The position numbers were made by a program, and so were the translations under genes. From Pleomorphomonas diazotrophica (GTDB lineage Bacteria > Pseudomonadota > Alphaproteobacteria > Rhizobiales > Pleomorphomonadaceae): a stretch of 64,000 bases of DNA. A model generated the notes under the pieces. The model was not told the DNA's origin. It made no database searches and saw only the letters and a list, made by a program, of their open reading frames with translations. Location of the stretch: NCBI RefSeq assembly GCF_002844595.1, contig NZ_PJNW01000006.1, positions 62,001-126,000 of the forward strand, given 5' to 3'. Of the stretch, positions 19,186 to 27,430 are shown piece after piece (the stretch's first letter is position 1; each line of letters starts with the position of its first letter).

Positions 19186-19797
19186 ATGAACATGCCCATC
19201 CGCCTCATGCCGAACCAGATGGTTCCCCAACTACGGGTGAAGACCGTTGGTGGTCCGTGCTGGCGGCTGTGCGACCAGAAGCCCCAGCATTTCACGCTGG
19301 TGCTGTTCTATCGTGGCCTGCATTGCGGCTTCTGCAAGGCGCAGCTCCAGGCCTATGAGGCGCGCTACGAGGAGTTCCGCAAGCTGGGCGTCCGCGTGCT
19401 CGCCGTTTCCGCCGACGACCGCGAGCGCGCCGAGCGGACGGTGCGCGACTGGCATCTCGACGAACTGACGGTGTGCTGGGGCCTGACCATCGATCAGGCC
19501 CGCGACTGGGGCCTCTATCTCAGCGAAGGGCGCGGCAAGGGCTTCGAGGGCGTCACCGAACCCAGCTGGTTCGTCGAGCCGGGCATGTTCTTCATCAAGC
19601 CCGACGGCCGACTTTATGCCGGCTTCGTCCAGACGGTACCGGTCGCCCAGCCGCGCATCGACGACGTGCTCGCCGGCATTCGCTTCGCCATCGAGACGGC
19701 CGCCGAGCCGCCGGGCGGCGCCGACGAGGAAGCCTGCCGTGGCGAGGGCTGCGGTTGCGCCGAGCCGGTCAAGCTTCACGCTGTCGGCGAGTGCTGA
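19186..19797 (+). CDS. Peroxiredoxin-like (AhpC/TSA, thioredoxin-fold) protein
   Basis: 203 residues. The motif FYRGLHCGFCK gives a CxxC pair (C47, C50) in the redoxin position, with C25 and C29 just before it. Residues about 35-170 form an AhpC/TSA-type fold (TLVLFYRG, VLAVSADD, FFIKPDGRLY). The C-terminal 25 residues add four more cysteines (CRGEGCGC and a final C). It is probably a thiol peroxidase or disulfide oxidoreductase in the cytosol. The exact activity is unknown, and the Cys-rich tail is unusual. No strong ribosome binding site is visible. Confidence 0.75.
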   Translation: MNMPIRLMPNQMVPQLRVKTVGGPCWRLCDQKPQHFTLVLFYRGLHCGFCKAQLQAYEARYEEFRKLGVRVLAVSADDRERAERTVRDWHLDELTVCWGLTIDQARDWGLYLSEGRGKGFEGVTEPSWFVEPGMFFIKPDGRLYAGFVQTVPVAQPRIDDVLAGIRFAIETAAEPPGGADEEACRGEGCGCAEPVKLHAVGEC

Positions 19798-19831
19798 CGC
19801 TGCTTTTCTCCGTCCTGTCCGTCCGATGAGG

Positions 19832-19865
19832 CGCCCGAAAGCTGGAAGCTTCCGGGCGATTTTGT
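19832..19865 (+). terminator. Rho-independent terminator after the peroxiredoxin-like gene
   Basis: A 12-base-pair stem with one mismatch, CGCCCGAAAGCT / AGCTTCCGGGCG, is followed by ATTTTGTTT. The convergent thiY-like gene ends just after it. Confidence 0.85.
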
Positions 19866-19875
19866 TTGCCGGTGT

Positions 19876-20811
19876 TCAGCGCAGCTCCACCGCGTAATCC
19901 TCGACCGGCTTCACCGTCTTGATGAGGCCGGCATCCTTCATGAACTGAGAGAAGCGGGCGTAGCGGCCGGCATCGAGTGCGGCCGGCCGCTTGGCAAAAC
20001 GCGGCAGCGTGTCGGCCCAGGCGCGGCGGTTGAGCTCGTCGTCGAGGTCGGGATAGGCCTTGACGAACAGCGCCCAGGCGTCGTCCGGGTGGTTGGTAAG
20101 GTAGATGGTCGCCTCCTCGACGGCGGCAAGGAACTGAGGCAGGCGCTTGTCGGGGACGAGTTCCTTGCGCGTCACGTAGATCAGCTCGTCATAGGCCGGC
20201 ATGCCATTCTCTTCCGGATAGAAGGCGACGCCCTCATGACCCTCGATCTTCATCTGGTTGAGCTCGAAGTTGCGATAGCCGCCAACCACCGCGTCGACCT
20301 GGCCGGCGAGCAGCGACGCCGACAGGGCGAAGTTGACGTTGATCAGCTCGACGTCTTCGATGGTGAGGCCAGCCGTCTTCAGGAACTGGCCGAGCATGGC
20401 ATCCTCGAAGCCGGACACCGAATAGCCGATCTTGCGGCCCTTGAGATCGGCCAGCGACTTGATCGGCCCGTCCTTCAGGGCGATCAGCGTGTTGAGCGGC
20501 GTCTCGATCAGCGTGCCGAAGCGGACGAGCGGCAGGCCGGCCTCGACGTCGAGGCTGAGGCTTGGCTGGTAATGCAGCGCCACGTCGGCCTGTCCGGCGG
20601 CGACGAGCCGCGGCGGCGCCGACGGATCGGCCGGAGCGACGAGGTCGACATCGAGGCCATGGGCGGCGAAGAGGCCCTTCTCCTTGGCGACGACCAGCGG
20701 CGCGTGGTCGGGATTGACGAACCATTCGAGCAGCACCGAGAGCTTCTCAGTGGCCGACGCCGGGGCGGCGGCGAGCATCAGGGCGGCGGCGAGGGCGGGC
20801 AGAAGGCGCAT
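19876..20811 (-). CDS. thiY: ABC transporter substrate-binding protein, thiamine-precursor type (ThiY/NMT1 family)
   Basis: 311 residues with a signal peptide (MRLLPALAAALMLAAAPASA). The NMT1/ThiY-family features are VLLEWFVNPDHAPLVVAKEKGLF, ALHYQP and GYSVSGFEDAMLGQF. It should bind a pyrimidine precursor such as N-formyl-aminomethyl-pyrimidine or HMP. The start is the ATG at 20811; the long open frame upstream runs out of phase through the permease gene and is not real. It follows the permease by 20 bases, under a TPP riboswitch. Confidence 0.87.
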   Translation of the reverse strand: MRLLPALAAALMLAAAPASATEKLSVLLEWFVNPDHAPLVVAKEKGLFAAHGLDVDLVAPADPSAPPRLVAAGQADVALHYQPSLSLDVEAGLPLVRFGTLIETPLNTLIALKDGPIKSLADLKGRKIGYSVSGFEDAMLGQFLKTAGLTIEDVELINVNFALSASLLAGQVDAVVGGYRNFELNQMKIEGHEGVAFYPEENGMPAYDELIYVTRKELVPDKRLPQFLAAVEEATIYLTNHPDDAWALFVKAYPDLDDELNRRAWADTLPRFAKRPAALDAGRYARFSQFMKDAGLIKTVKPVEDYAVELR

Positions 20812-20831
20812 GGGTGATCCTTTCGGGCGGT

Positions 20832-21629
20832 TCAGTCTTTCTCGATCCAGGGAATGAGGCGGAGCGTCAGCCGGTCGACGGCAATCTTCAGGAGCAGGGT
20901 CGCTGCAGCCAGCACGCCGAGGGCGGCGAACAAGAGGGGCGTCTGCATGCGGGCGTTGGCCTGCACCATCAGAAGGCCGAGGCCGCGCGAGGCGCCGACC
21001 CACTCGCCGATCACCGCACCGATCGGCGCGTAGACGGCGGCGACGCGGATGCCGGTGACCAGCGCCGGCAAAGCGGCGGGCACGCGGATCAGCCTCAGCG
21101 TCCTGAGGCGGCCGGCGCCATTGAGACGGGCGAGGTCGAGGAAATGCGGCGGCGTACGGCGGAGGCCGTCGGCGAAGGCGGAGGCGACGGGGAAGAAGAT
21201 CACCAGGGTGGTCATCACCACCTTGGAGGCGAGGCCGAAGCCGAACCACAGCACCAGGAGCGGCGCCAGCGCGAAGACCGGCAGCGCCTGGCTGACGACG
21301 AGCAGCGGCGACAAGAGCCGGCCGGCGAGCGGCGAGGCGGATACGGCAAAGCCGGCCAGAAGGCCGAAGGCAATGCCAGCGGCAAGGCCGAGCATGGTCT
21401 CCGCCAAGGTGACGCCGGCTTCCGTCAGAAGGCGCGGGCCATAGGCGCCATAGGCGGCGACCACATCGGCCGGCGACGGCAGCAGGAAGGAGGGGAGGGC
21501 GAGACCGGTCGCCGCCGCCTGCCAGAGCACGAGCACGGCGGCAAAGGAGACCAGCGCCTGGAGGGCGACGCCACGGCCCATGGCGAGCCCGCTGGCAAGC
21601 ATCGTCTTCGGCTGCATCGTCATCCCCAT
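20832..21629 (-). CDS. thiX: ABC transporter permease, thiamine-precursor type (ThiX)
   Basis: 265 residues with six membrane helices and the EAA-type loop FLDLARLNGAGRLRTLRLIRVPAALP. It resembles SsuC/ThiX permeases. Several in-frame ATGs lie at the start (21629, 21623, 21617); 21617 has GGGG six bases upstream and may be the true one. It is the first gene after the TPP riboswitch. No gene for the ATPase subunit (ThiZ) is present in the operon. Confidence 0.85.
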   Translation of the reverse strand: MGMTMQPKTMLASGLAMGRGVALQALVSFAAVLVLWQAAATGLALPSFLLPSPADVVAAYGAYGPRLLTEAGVTLAETMLGLAAGIAFGLLAGFAVSASPLAGRLLSPLLVVSQALPVFALAPLLVLWFGFGLASKVVMTTLVIFFPVASAFADGLRRTPPHFLDLARLNGAGRLRTLRLIRVPAALPALVTGIRVAAVYAPIGAVIGEWVGASRGLGLLMVQANARMQTPLLFAALGVLAAATLLLKIAVDRLTLRLIPWIEKD

Positions 21630-21719
21630 CGCGCACGGCGCCCCGGAAGGGCGGATGGGCCTGCGGCGTGGGGGGAGACATGGCCGGATGTGTCGCGTGC
21701 GACGCGACCGAGGCCATGA

Positions 21720-21822
21720 GGTTCCGTCCCTTCGCCGGTATGACCCGGATCAGGTTCGAAGGGTTCGATCCGCCTCGCGGATCATCTCAGCCCTCCCGGA
21801 TGGAGGACACCCCTCGGAACGG
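21720..21822 (-). ncRNA. TPP riboswitch (THI element)
   Basis: On the minus strand the two conserved halves of the thiamine pyrophosphate aptamer are visible: GAGGGGTGTCC...GGGCTGAGA (P2/J arm) and ACCCTTCGAACCTGATC...GCGAAGGGA (P4/P5 arm). The 3' end is about 90 bases before thiX. High TPP should switch off the transport operon, probably at translation, since no clear terminator lies between aptamer and thiX. Confidence 0.95.
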
Positions 21823-22012
21823 CGTCAGTTATGACCGTCCGGGGCGCCGATGTCCAGAGCGGGCGTGCAATGCGTCGTCGCAAGTGGAAAGCGGGCGCCC
21901 CGTAGGATGGCCTCGAGCGATCACAATGGGTCGCCGATCAGGGATTCCCACAGGGCTGAAAGGGCTTCCCGCCGCGCCCGGCAAAAGCCGAGCCGGAAAA
22001 TGAAATTCCCCC

Positions 22013-22041
22013 TTGCGCTCCCGGAGGGGCTTCGCTATATC
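22013..22041 (+). promoter_or_regulatory. tRNA-Glu promoter
   Basis: TTGCGC (22013-22018), 17-base spacer, TATATC (22036-22041), followed by the G+C-rich CGCCCC discriminator usual for stable-RNA promoters. The predicted start is about 20 bases before the tRNA. Confidence 0.75.
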
Positions 22042-22067
22042 CGCCCCACGCTTTCAGAGCGTACCGC

Positions 22068-22143
22068 GCTCCCATCGTCTAGCGGTCTAGGACGTCGCCC
22101 TCTCACGGCGAAAACACCGGTTCGAGTCCGGTTGGGAGTGCCA
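22068..22143 (+). tRNA. tRNA-Glu (anticodon CTC)
   Basis: 76 bases including encoded CCA. The acceptor arms GCTCCCA / TGGGAGT pair with one wobble. The anticodon arm CGCC-CTCTCAC-GGCG has anticodon CTC. The T arm ACCGG-TTCGAGT-CCGGT is complete. Confidence 0.97.
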
Positions 22144-22224
22144 ATCAATTCCCCCAAGTTATCTCTCGACCTGCTGCCGCTGGGACTGGCCTCCAGCGCA
22201 TTCCGTCGTTGCTTGTCCGCGAAT

Positions 22225-22258
22225 GGAAAAGGCCGCCACCCCAGAGGGGATGGCGGCC
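22225..22258 (-). terminator. Rho-independent terminator of the chemoreceptor gene
   Basis: On the minus strand a stem of GGCCGCCA plus CCCC/GGGG, with one bulged A, ends in TTTTCC, 30 bases after the receptor stop codon. Confidence 0.85.
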
Positions 22259-22286
22259 CTTCGTCATGGTCTGAAGCGGTGTGACC

Positions 22287-23972
22287 TCACGCCGCCGAGA
22301 CGTCGTTCAGGAACTGCTCCACCGTCTTGCGCAGGTCGCCGGAGCGGTCGGTCACCAGTTTCGAGGCGTCGAGCACGTCGGTGGCGCAGTGGAGCGTTTC
22401 GCCGACGCGGCCGGACACCTGGGTCATGGCCCGCACCACGTCCTTGGCGCCGTTGGCCGTTTCCGTGATGTTGTGCGAGATCTCCTGCGTGGCAAGACCC
22501 TGCTGCTCGACGGCAGACACGATGGCCGAGGTGCTGTTGTCGATATCGGTCATGATCTGGGTGATCTGGCGGATGGCCGACACCGCTTCGGAGGTCGAGG
22601 ACTGCACGTTGGAGATCTGTTCGGAGATCTCGCCGGTGGCATTGGCCGTCTGCGAGGCGAGCGACTTGACTTCCGAGGCCACCACGGCGAAGCCCTTGCC
22701 GGCCTCGCCCGCCCGTGCCGCCTCGATGGTGGCGTTGAGAGCCAGAAGATTGGTCTGTTCGGCGATGTCGGAGATGAGCTGAACCACCGTGCCGATGCGT
22801 TCGACCGAGGTGACGAGCCCGTCGATCTTCTGGCTGGTGGAGGTGGCGGCGCTGGTGGCGCTGCGGACGATATCCTTGGTCTGCGACACCTGACGGGAAA
22901 TCTCCCGCACCGAGGCCGACAGTTCCTCGGTGGCCGAGGCGACAGCGCCGACCGCAGCGGCTGCCTCTTCCGACGCCGATGCCGCGCCGGTCGCCTGGTT
23001 GGACGTTGCATCGGCGATGCTGTTGAGCGTGTTGGCCGTGTTGGTCATGGCGCCGGCGGTGCTCACCACGGCACCGAGAGAGCCCGTGATGTTGCCGCGG
23101 AAGGCGTCAACCAGAGACTCGATGCGCTGCTGGCGCTCGCGCTGCTTCCGGTTCTCCTTCTCCTGCTCGTCACTCAGCTTCTTGCGCTCGATGATGGCGT
23201 CGCGGAAATAGGCGACGGCGTGGCGCATGGCGGCAATCTCCTTCAGCCCGCCCGATTGATCGAGATAGATGTCGGTGTTGCCGGTCGCCAGGGTGCGCAG
23301 TTCCTCGACGGCCGTGGCCAGCGGTCTCAGGATGGATCGCATGATGAGCAGCGCCAGAACGGCGGCGAAGACCAGCAGAGCCACGCAGATGGTGGCGAGA
23401 ATGGCGGTCAGACGGAAGGTCTGGGCATCGAGGTCGTCGACGTAAAGGCCGGTGCCGATCACATAGCCCCAGGGCTTGAAGAGCTTGACGAAGGACCGCT
23501 TCGGAAACAGCTTTTCCGCCGGCTCGCCGGGCTTGGACCATTGGTAGCTGTAGGAGGCCTCGTCGCCGCCGGCCGCCTTGATCGCCTCGTTCATGCCGAT
23601 GAAAATGGCCGTGCCGTCGGTGCCCTTGTAGGTGGTGAGATCCTGGCCGTTCAGCTTCGGCACGGTGGGATGCATGATCATCGTGGGATGGAGGTCATGC
23701 ACCCAGTAATAGCCGGTGCCGTCATAGCGCATGGTCTTGATGGCGGCGAGCGCCTGGGCCTTTGCGTCCTCTTCGGAAATCTCGCCGCTTGCCACCCGTT
23801 CTTGGTAGCCGACGAATATGCTGTAGGCGCTGTCCACCATGTTCTGCAGGCGATGATCGGTCTCCGAGTAGAGGGTGGAGCGGAACTGCACCACCGAATA
23901 GACCGAAAGCAGGATGAAGCTGAGACAGAGAACGCCGACGATCGCAATCAACCGACCACGGATGGTGTTCAT
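22287..23972 (-). CDS. Methyl-accepting chemotaxis protein with a single Cache sensor domain
   Basis: 561 residues. TM1 is at residues about 8-28. The periplasmic single-Cache (sCache_2-like) domain spans about 30-180, with [18 protein letters not shown] and [20 protein letters not shown]2 is at about 187-210, followed by a HAMP-like stretch. The cytoplasmic hairpin tip has [19 protein letters not shown]. No CheR/CheB-binding pentapeptide ends the protein. ATG 23972 follows GGAGAG. The ligand is probably a small carboxylate, as in related Cache domains, but this is unproven. No che genes are nearby. Confidence 0.93.
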   Translation of the reverse strand: MNTIRGRLIAIVGVLCLSFILLSVYSVVQFRSTLYSETDHRLQNMVDSAYSIFVGYQERVASGEISEEDAKAQALAAIKTMRYDGTGYYWVHDLHPTMIMHPTVPKLNGQDLTTYKGTDGTAIFIGMNEAIKAAGGDEASYSYQWSKPGEPAEKLFPKRSFVKLFKPWGYVIGTGLYVDDLDAQTFRLTAILATICVALLVFAAVLALLIMRSILRPLATAVEELRTLATGNTDIYLDQSGGLKEIAAMRHAVAYFRDAIIERKKLSDEQEKENRKQRERQQRIESLVDAFRGNITGSLGAVVSTAGAMTNTANTLNSIADATSNQATGAASASEEAAAAVGAVASATEELSASVREISRQVSQTKDIVRSATSAATSTSQKIDGLVTSVERIGTVVQLISDIAEQTNLLALNATIEAARAGEAGKGFAVVASEVKSLASQTANATGEISEQISNVQSSTSEAVSAIRQITQIMTDIDNSTSAIVSAVEQQGLATQEISHNITETANGAKDVVRAMTQVSGRVGETLHCATDVLDASKLVTDRSGDLRKTVEQFLNDVSAA

Positions 23973-24692
23973 GTTTTCTCTCCGGCAGAGGAGCCCAATT
24001 CTACACGTGACTTGTAGGGGCAAAACAAAAACGGGAGGTAAATGAGAACCTCATCCCTTGGAAATAGTTAGCGTTTTGCCGGGGGTATCGTCATATATTC
24101 GCAGGTAGGTTGTCTTGCTTGATGTCTGGTCTTCGACGTAGTGGTGCGGATGTCAAAAATAACTAGTTTTCTAGCCTGACTTAACCTTTGGTTCACCTAA
24201 CTATATCCGAAAGGTCAAGGATGGGACGCAACAGCCGCCCCCGGTCGCGAGTTGGTCTGTTCGCTCCGAAGTTGTGTCGGTTGCCTATCGCTCCATTTGT
24301 TCCGCTAGAGGTAATGGAAGGCTAAGTATTTATTCGAAGCCTGATAAGAATCCCTAGTCGTCACGAAAGGTCGCGCAGGGGTGACGGGCGCATGCCAGCA
24401 TCTCGACGCGCCAAGAAAGCATTACAATCGTATTATCGTCTCAAATCTTTGTCATTATCTGGAATGAAGCGTTGTTCACGGGGTTGTGGTATCGGCATGG
24501 TCAAGAGAGAAAACAAGTCATTTTATTCGTTGTTTTCATCTTGCCTGATATGGGTAGCTATTTCCTGATTTTGCATCGCGCATATATTTCACGGCTGGGC
24601 GATTCGTCTGGTTGTATTTGAAGAATATTATGCAACCGCCGGTTCACGAATATTTAAGTCGACCTGGATATTTAGGTTTCCAGGAGTTCGAG
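23973..24692. other. AT-rich 720-base intergenic region
   Basis: The region is clearly richer in A+T than its surroundings and holds no convincing gene. It must contain the divergent promoters for the chemoreceptor and the PAS-like gene. Seen within it: a small hairpin GAGGT...ACCTC (about 24034-24051) and a CtrA-like site TTAA-N7-TTCA (24181-24195). Nothing else is recognised. Confidence 0.5.
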
Positions 24693-25595
24693 ATGCGCAA
24701 TACGGAACTATATCGCCGGCATCAGCCTCGTGAGTTAAAGCCCGAAATGCCTCCGCCGTCCGTGCGGACCGACCTGACGCGGCTGGGTGGCTCCGAGATC
24801 CAGGTCTGGGAAGGGACGGCGGTCTTCAGCGCCTGCCGATCGCTGTTCCTGCGCAGCCGTCTCGAGAACTGGATCAAGGCGGGCCGTTCGGCCGGTGCGG
24901 CGCCGCTCCTCAAGGAGCTCTACGGCTTCGAGGAAGAGACGCATATCGACGACGCCATGCTGCTGTTGCAGCAGGGGGACGACTTCATCTACGTCCATCA
25001 GGGCACGAACTCCGTCCACGAATACGGACGGGTGTTTCGAGGGGCGCTTCTGTCTTCCATCTCGGGCAACATGGGGCCGTCCTTCCGGCGCCATTACAAT
25101 GCGGCTGTCACCGACATGCGGCCGCGCTACATGCAGTTCCGCACCGACTTCTCCGCCCGTCACGTCCGCTGGGAGCGCATCGTCCTGCCGCTCGTCTCGG
25201 ACGAGAGGCAGACGACCAAGTTCCTGCTCCTCTATTCCGAACCGCTCGACGACAAGCTCGAAATCCTCCAGGCGGCCTTCGACAGGTCGTCCATCGGCAT
25301 GGTCGCCGCCACCAAGACGATCGGCGAGGAGAAATCGCTGGAAGATGCGGCCATCCTGCTGGTCAACAGCCGGGCACGCTCCATGCTCAAGATGGAGGAG
25401 GACTCCATCCCCATTTCGACGGTGCGCGACCTCCGGGCCTGGATTCAGAACGTCAGGAAATGGGAGCAGCTCGACGAGCCCAAGACCACGCTGGGCAAGA
25501 CGATCATCGGCTACCGGGACAAGGAGAAGTCCAAGAACATCACGGTGGTCGTCGAGCCGATCGAGCACTACGTCGTCTTCCACCTTCTCGACTGA
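24693..25595 (+). CDS. Orphan PAS-like sensor protein of unknown function
   Basis: 300 residues. ATG 24693 is chosen because CAGGAG lies six bases upstream; the frame opens earlier at a TTG (24612) without one. Residues about 55-190 resemble the PAS_5-type fold (WIKAGRSAG, DFIYVHQGTNSVHEYGRVFRG). A second, weaker PAS-like segment is at about 195-300 (AAFDRSSIGMVAATK, LLVNSRARSML). There is no output domain, signal peptide or membrane segment. It may be a soluble sensor partner. Its location beside a chemoreceptor, in an AT-rich stretch, is suggestive only. Confidence 0.7.
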   Translation: MRNTELYRRHQPRELKPEMPPPSVRTDLTRLGGSEIQVWEGTAVFSACRSLFLRSRLENWIKAGRSAGAAPLLKELYGFEEETHIDDAMLLLQQGDDFIYVHQGTNSVHEYGRVFRGALLSSISGNMGPSFRRHYNAAVTDMRPRYMQFRTDFSARHVRWERIVLPLVSDERQTTKFLLLYSEPLDDKLEILQAAFDRSSIGMVAATKTIGEEKSLEDAAILLVNSRARSMLKMEEDSIPISTVRDLRAWIQNVRKWEQLDEPKTTLGKTIIGYRDKEKSKNITVVVEPIEHYVVFHLLD

Positions 25596-25620
25596 CGGCA
25601 CTTTGGCGCCTCGAGACGGC

Positions 25621-25653
25621 AAACGCCGCGACGGGGGGAGAGTCGCGGCGTTC
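25621..25653. terminator. Terminator hairpin between PAS-like gene and arfA
   Basis: An 11-base-pair perfect stem AACGCCGCGAC / GTCGCGGCGTT with a nine-base loop lies 26 bases after the PAS-like gene. It has short T-tracts on both strands and may serve both convergent genes. Confidence 0.75.
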
Positions 25654-25722
25654 TTGCGGGCCGGTCGGCGAAACGCCGCCGGCAGGGTGGGGCGACCGGG
25701 GAAGCGGCCGCCCTACGCTTTT

Positions 25723-27237
25723 TCAGCCCTTCGGCTTGGTGACGATGACGTTCCAGCTGCCCGGCATCAGCTTGGCGGTCAGCGTGTCCTTGTCGATGCC
25801 GACCTGCTTGATCGGCGCCGGCGCCACGGTGTTCGGGGCGTCCTTGGTGTTCACCGCCTTCATGTTGGGGTGATAGACCTGCAGCGCCTCGCCCACCTCG
25901 CGCGTGCCGCCGAAGCCGCGCAGCTCGACCTTGAGGTCCATCGGCTCGACGAGGTTGCGGTTGAGCGCGAAGATCACCACCTCGCCGGTGCTCTCGTCCT
26001 CGGTGACGGCGGAGACGAGGTAAGGCATCTCCTCGGCGGTCTTGCCGGCGAAGCTGCCGGAGGTGGCGAGCGTCCGGAGCACGCGGCCCTTGGCATGCTT
26101 CGCCGTCAGCGCGAAGGGATGGAAGATGGTCTGCCGCCAGGCCGGGCCGCCCTGCTCGGTCATGATCGGGCCGATGATGTTGACGAGCTGGGCCAGGCAG
26201 GCGCACTTCACGCGGTCGGAGTTGTTGAGCAGCGTGATCAGCGCGCCGCCGATCAGGAGCGCATCCTCGGTATTGTAGACCTCCTCGATCAGCGGCGGAT
26301 GCTCCGGCCAACCGGGCTTGCGGAGATCGTCATGACCGCGCGCCTTGTACCAGACGTTCCACTCGTCGAGCGACAGCATGATGCGCTTCTGCGAGCGGCG
26401 CGTGGCCGCCACGGCGTCGGCGATCGCCACCACTTCCTTGATGAAATAGTCCAGGAGCTCGACGTTGCCGAGGAACTCCTCGGTCGAGTCATGCGGGTTC
26501 ATGAAATAGGTATGCAGCGAGATGAAGTCGACGTGGTCGAAGCAGTGGTCGAGCACCTCGTACTCCCAGCGGGCGTAGGTCGCCATGTCGCGGTTCGACG
26601 AACCGCAGGCGGCCAGCTCGATCGACGGGTCGACCCAGCGCATCACCTTGGCCGTTTCGTGGGCGGCGCGGCCATATTCGGCCGCCGTCTTGGCGCCGAT
26701 CTGCCAGGGGCCGTCCATCTCGTTGCCGAGGCACCAGAACTTGATGTCATGCGGCTTTTCGTAGCCGTGGCTCTTGCGCAGCTCGCTGAGTTCGGTACCG
26801 CCGGGATGGTTGCAATACTCGATGAAGCGGCGGGCATCGTCGATGCCGCGCGTGCCGAGATTGACGCCGAACATCGGCTCGACGCCGACCTGACGGGCCC
26901 AGTCGATGAACTCGTTGGTGCCGAAGGCGTTGGTCTCGGTGGAGAACCAGGCAAGGTCGAGGCGGCGCGGCCGCTCTTCCTTCGGGCCGACGCCGTCTTC
27001 CCAGTTGTAGCCGGAGAGGAAGTTGCCGCCGGGATAGCGGACGATGGTGACGCCGAGTTCCTTGGTGAGTTCGGCAACGTCCTGACGGAAGCCGTTCTCG
27101 TCGGCGGTGGGGTGGCCCGGCTCGAAGATGCCGGTGTAGACGCAGCGCCCCATATGCTCGACGAAGGTGCCGAACACGCGGCGGTCGAGATCGGAAATGG
27201 CAAAATCGGCGTCGACGATAAGACGAGCGGACGTCAT
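25723..27237 (-). CDS. Alpha-N-arabinofuranosidase, glycoside hydrolase family 51
   Basis: 504 residues without a signal peptide, so cytosolic. GH51 features are FGTFVEHMGRCVYTGIFEP, VRYPGGNFLSGYNWEDG, the acid/base glutamate in WCLGNEMDGPW, and the nucleophile glutamate in LSLDEWNVWY. It removes terminal arabinofuranosyl units from imported arabinosides. Last gene of a five-gene operon with an ABC importer. A hairpin separates it from the binding-protein gene, which may lower its relative expression. Confidence 0.94.
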   Translation of the reverse strand: MTSARLIVDADFAISDLDRRVFGTFVEHMGRCVYTGIFEPGHPTADENGFRQDVAELTKELGVTIVRYPGGNFLSGYNWEDGVGPKEERPRRLDLAWFSTETNAFGTNEFIDWARQVGVEPMFGVNLGTRGIDDARRFIEYCNHPGGTELSELRKSHGYEKPHDIKFWCLGNEMDGPWQIGAKTAAEYGRAAHETAKVMRWVDPSIELAACGSSNRDMATYARWEYEVLDHCFDHVDFISLHTYFMNPHDSTEEFLGNVELLDYFIKEVVAIADAVAATRRSQKRIMLSLDEWNVWYKARGHDDLRKPGWPEHPPLIEEVYNTEDALLIGGALITLLNNSDRVKCACLAQLVNIIGPIMTEQGGPAWRQTIFHPFALTAKHAKGRVLRTLATSGSFAGKTAEEMPYLVSAVTEDESTGEVVIFALNRNLVEPMDLKVELRGFGGTREVGEALQVYHPNMKAVNTKDAPNTVAPAPIKQVGIDKDTLTAKLMPGSWNVIVTKPKG

Positions 27238-27385
27238 GGGCTTTCAGCTTTCGGGTTGGGATGGTCTCGGAAGGGGCGGCGTCCCGACGTCGGGAGGTGT
27301 CGCTCTCTGCCGGTCAAGGGATCGGAGGCGCATGTCGCCCGTTCCAACCGGTGGGAGGATCCGGCCGGACGATCGCGGCGGTGTC

Positions 27386-27419
27386 CTGCCCGGCCGGTCT
27401 CAAGGATCCGGCCGGGCAG
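27386..27419 (-). other. Intercistronic hairpin between binding-protein gene and arabinofuranosidase gene
   Basis: A perfect 12-base-pair stem CTGCCCGGCCGG / CCGGCCGGGCAG with a 10-base loop and no T-run. Such hairpins downstream of binding-protein genes often protect the upstream mRNA from 3' decay. Confidence 0.6.
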
Positions 27420-27430
27420 AGTTTCAGGGC

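Noticed and set aside
20812..21717. N-terminal 300-residue extension of thiY
   Set aside because: It is an out-of-frame reading of the thiX gene with the composition of a shadow frame. thiY has its own start and signal peptide at 20811.
24612..24692. TTG start giving the PAS-like protein 27 more residues
   Set aside because: No ribosome binding site and AT-rich, non-conserved-looking residues; ATG 24693 has CAGGAG at ideal distance.
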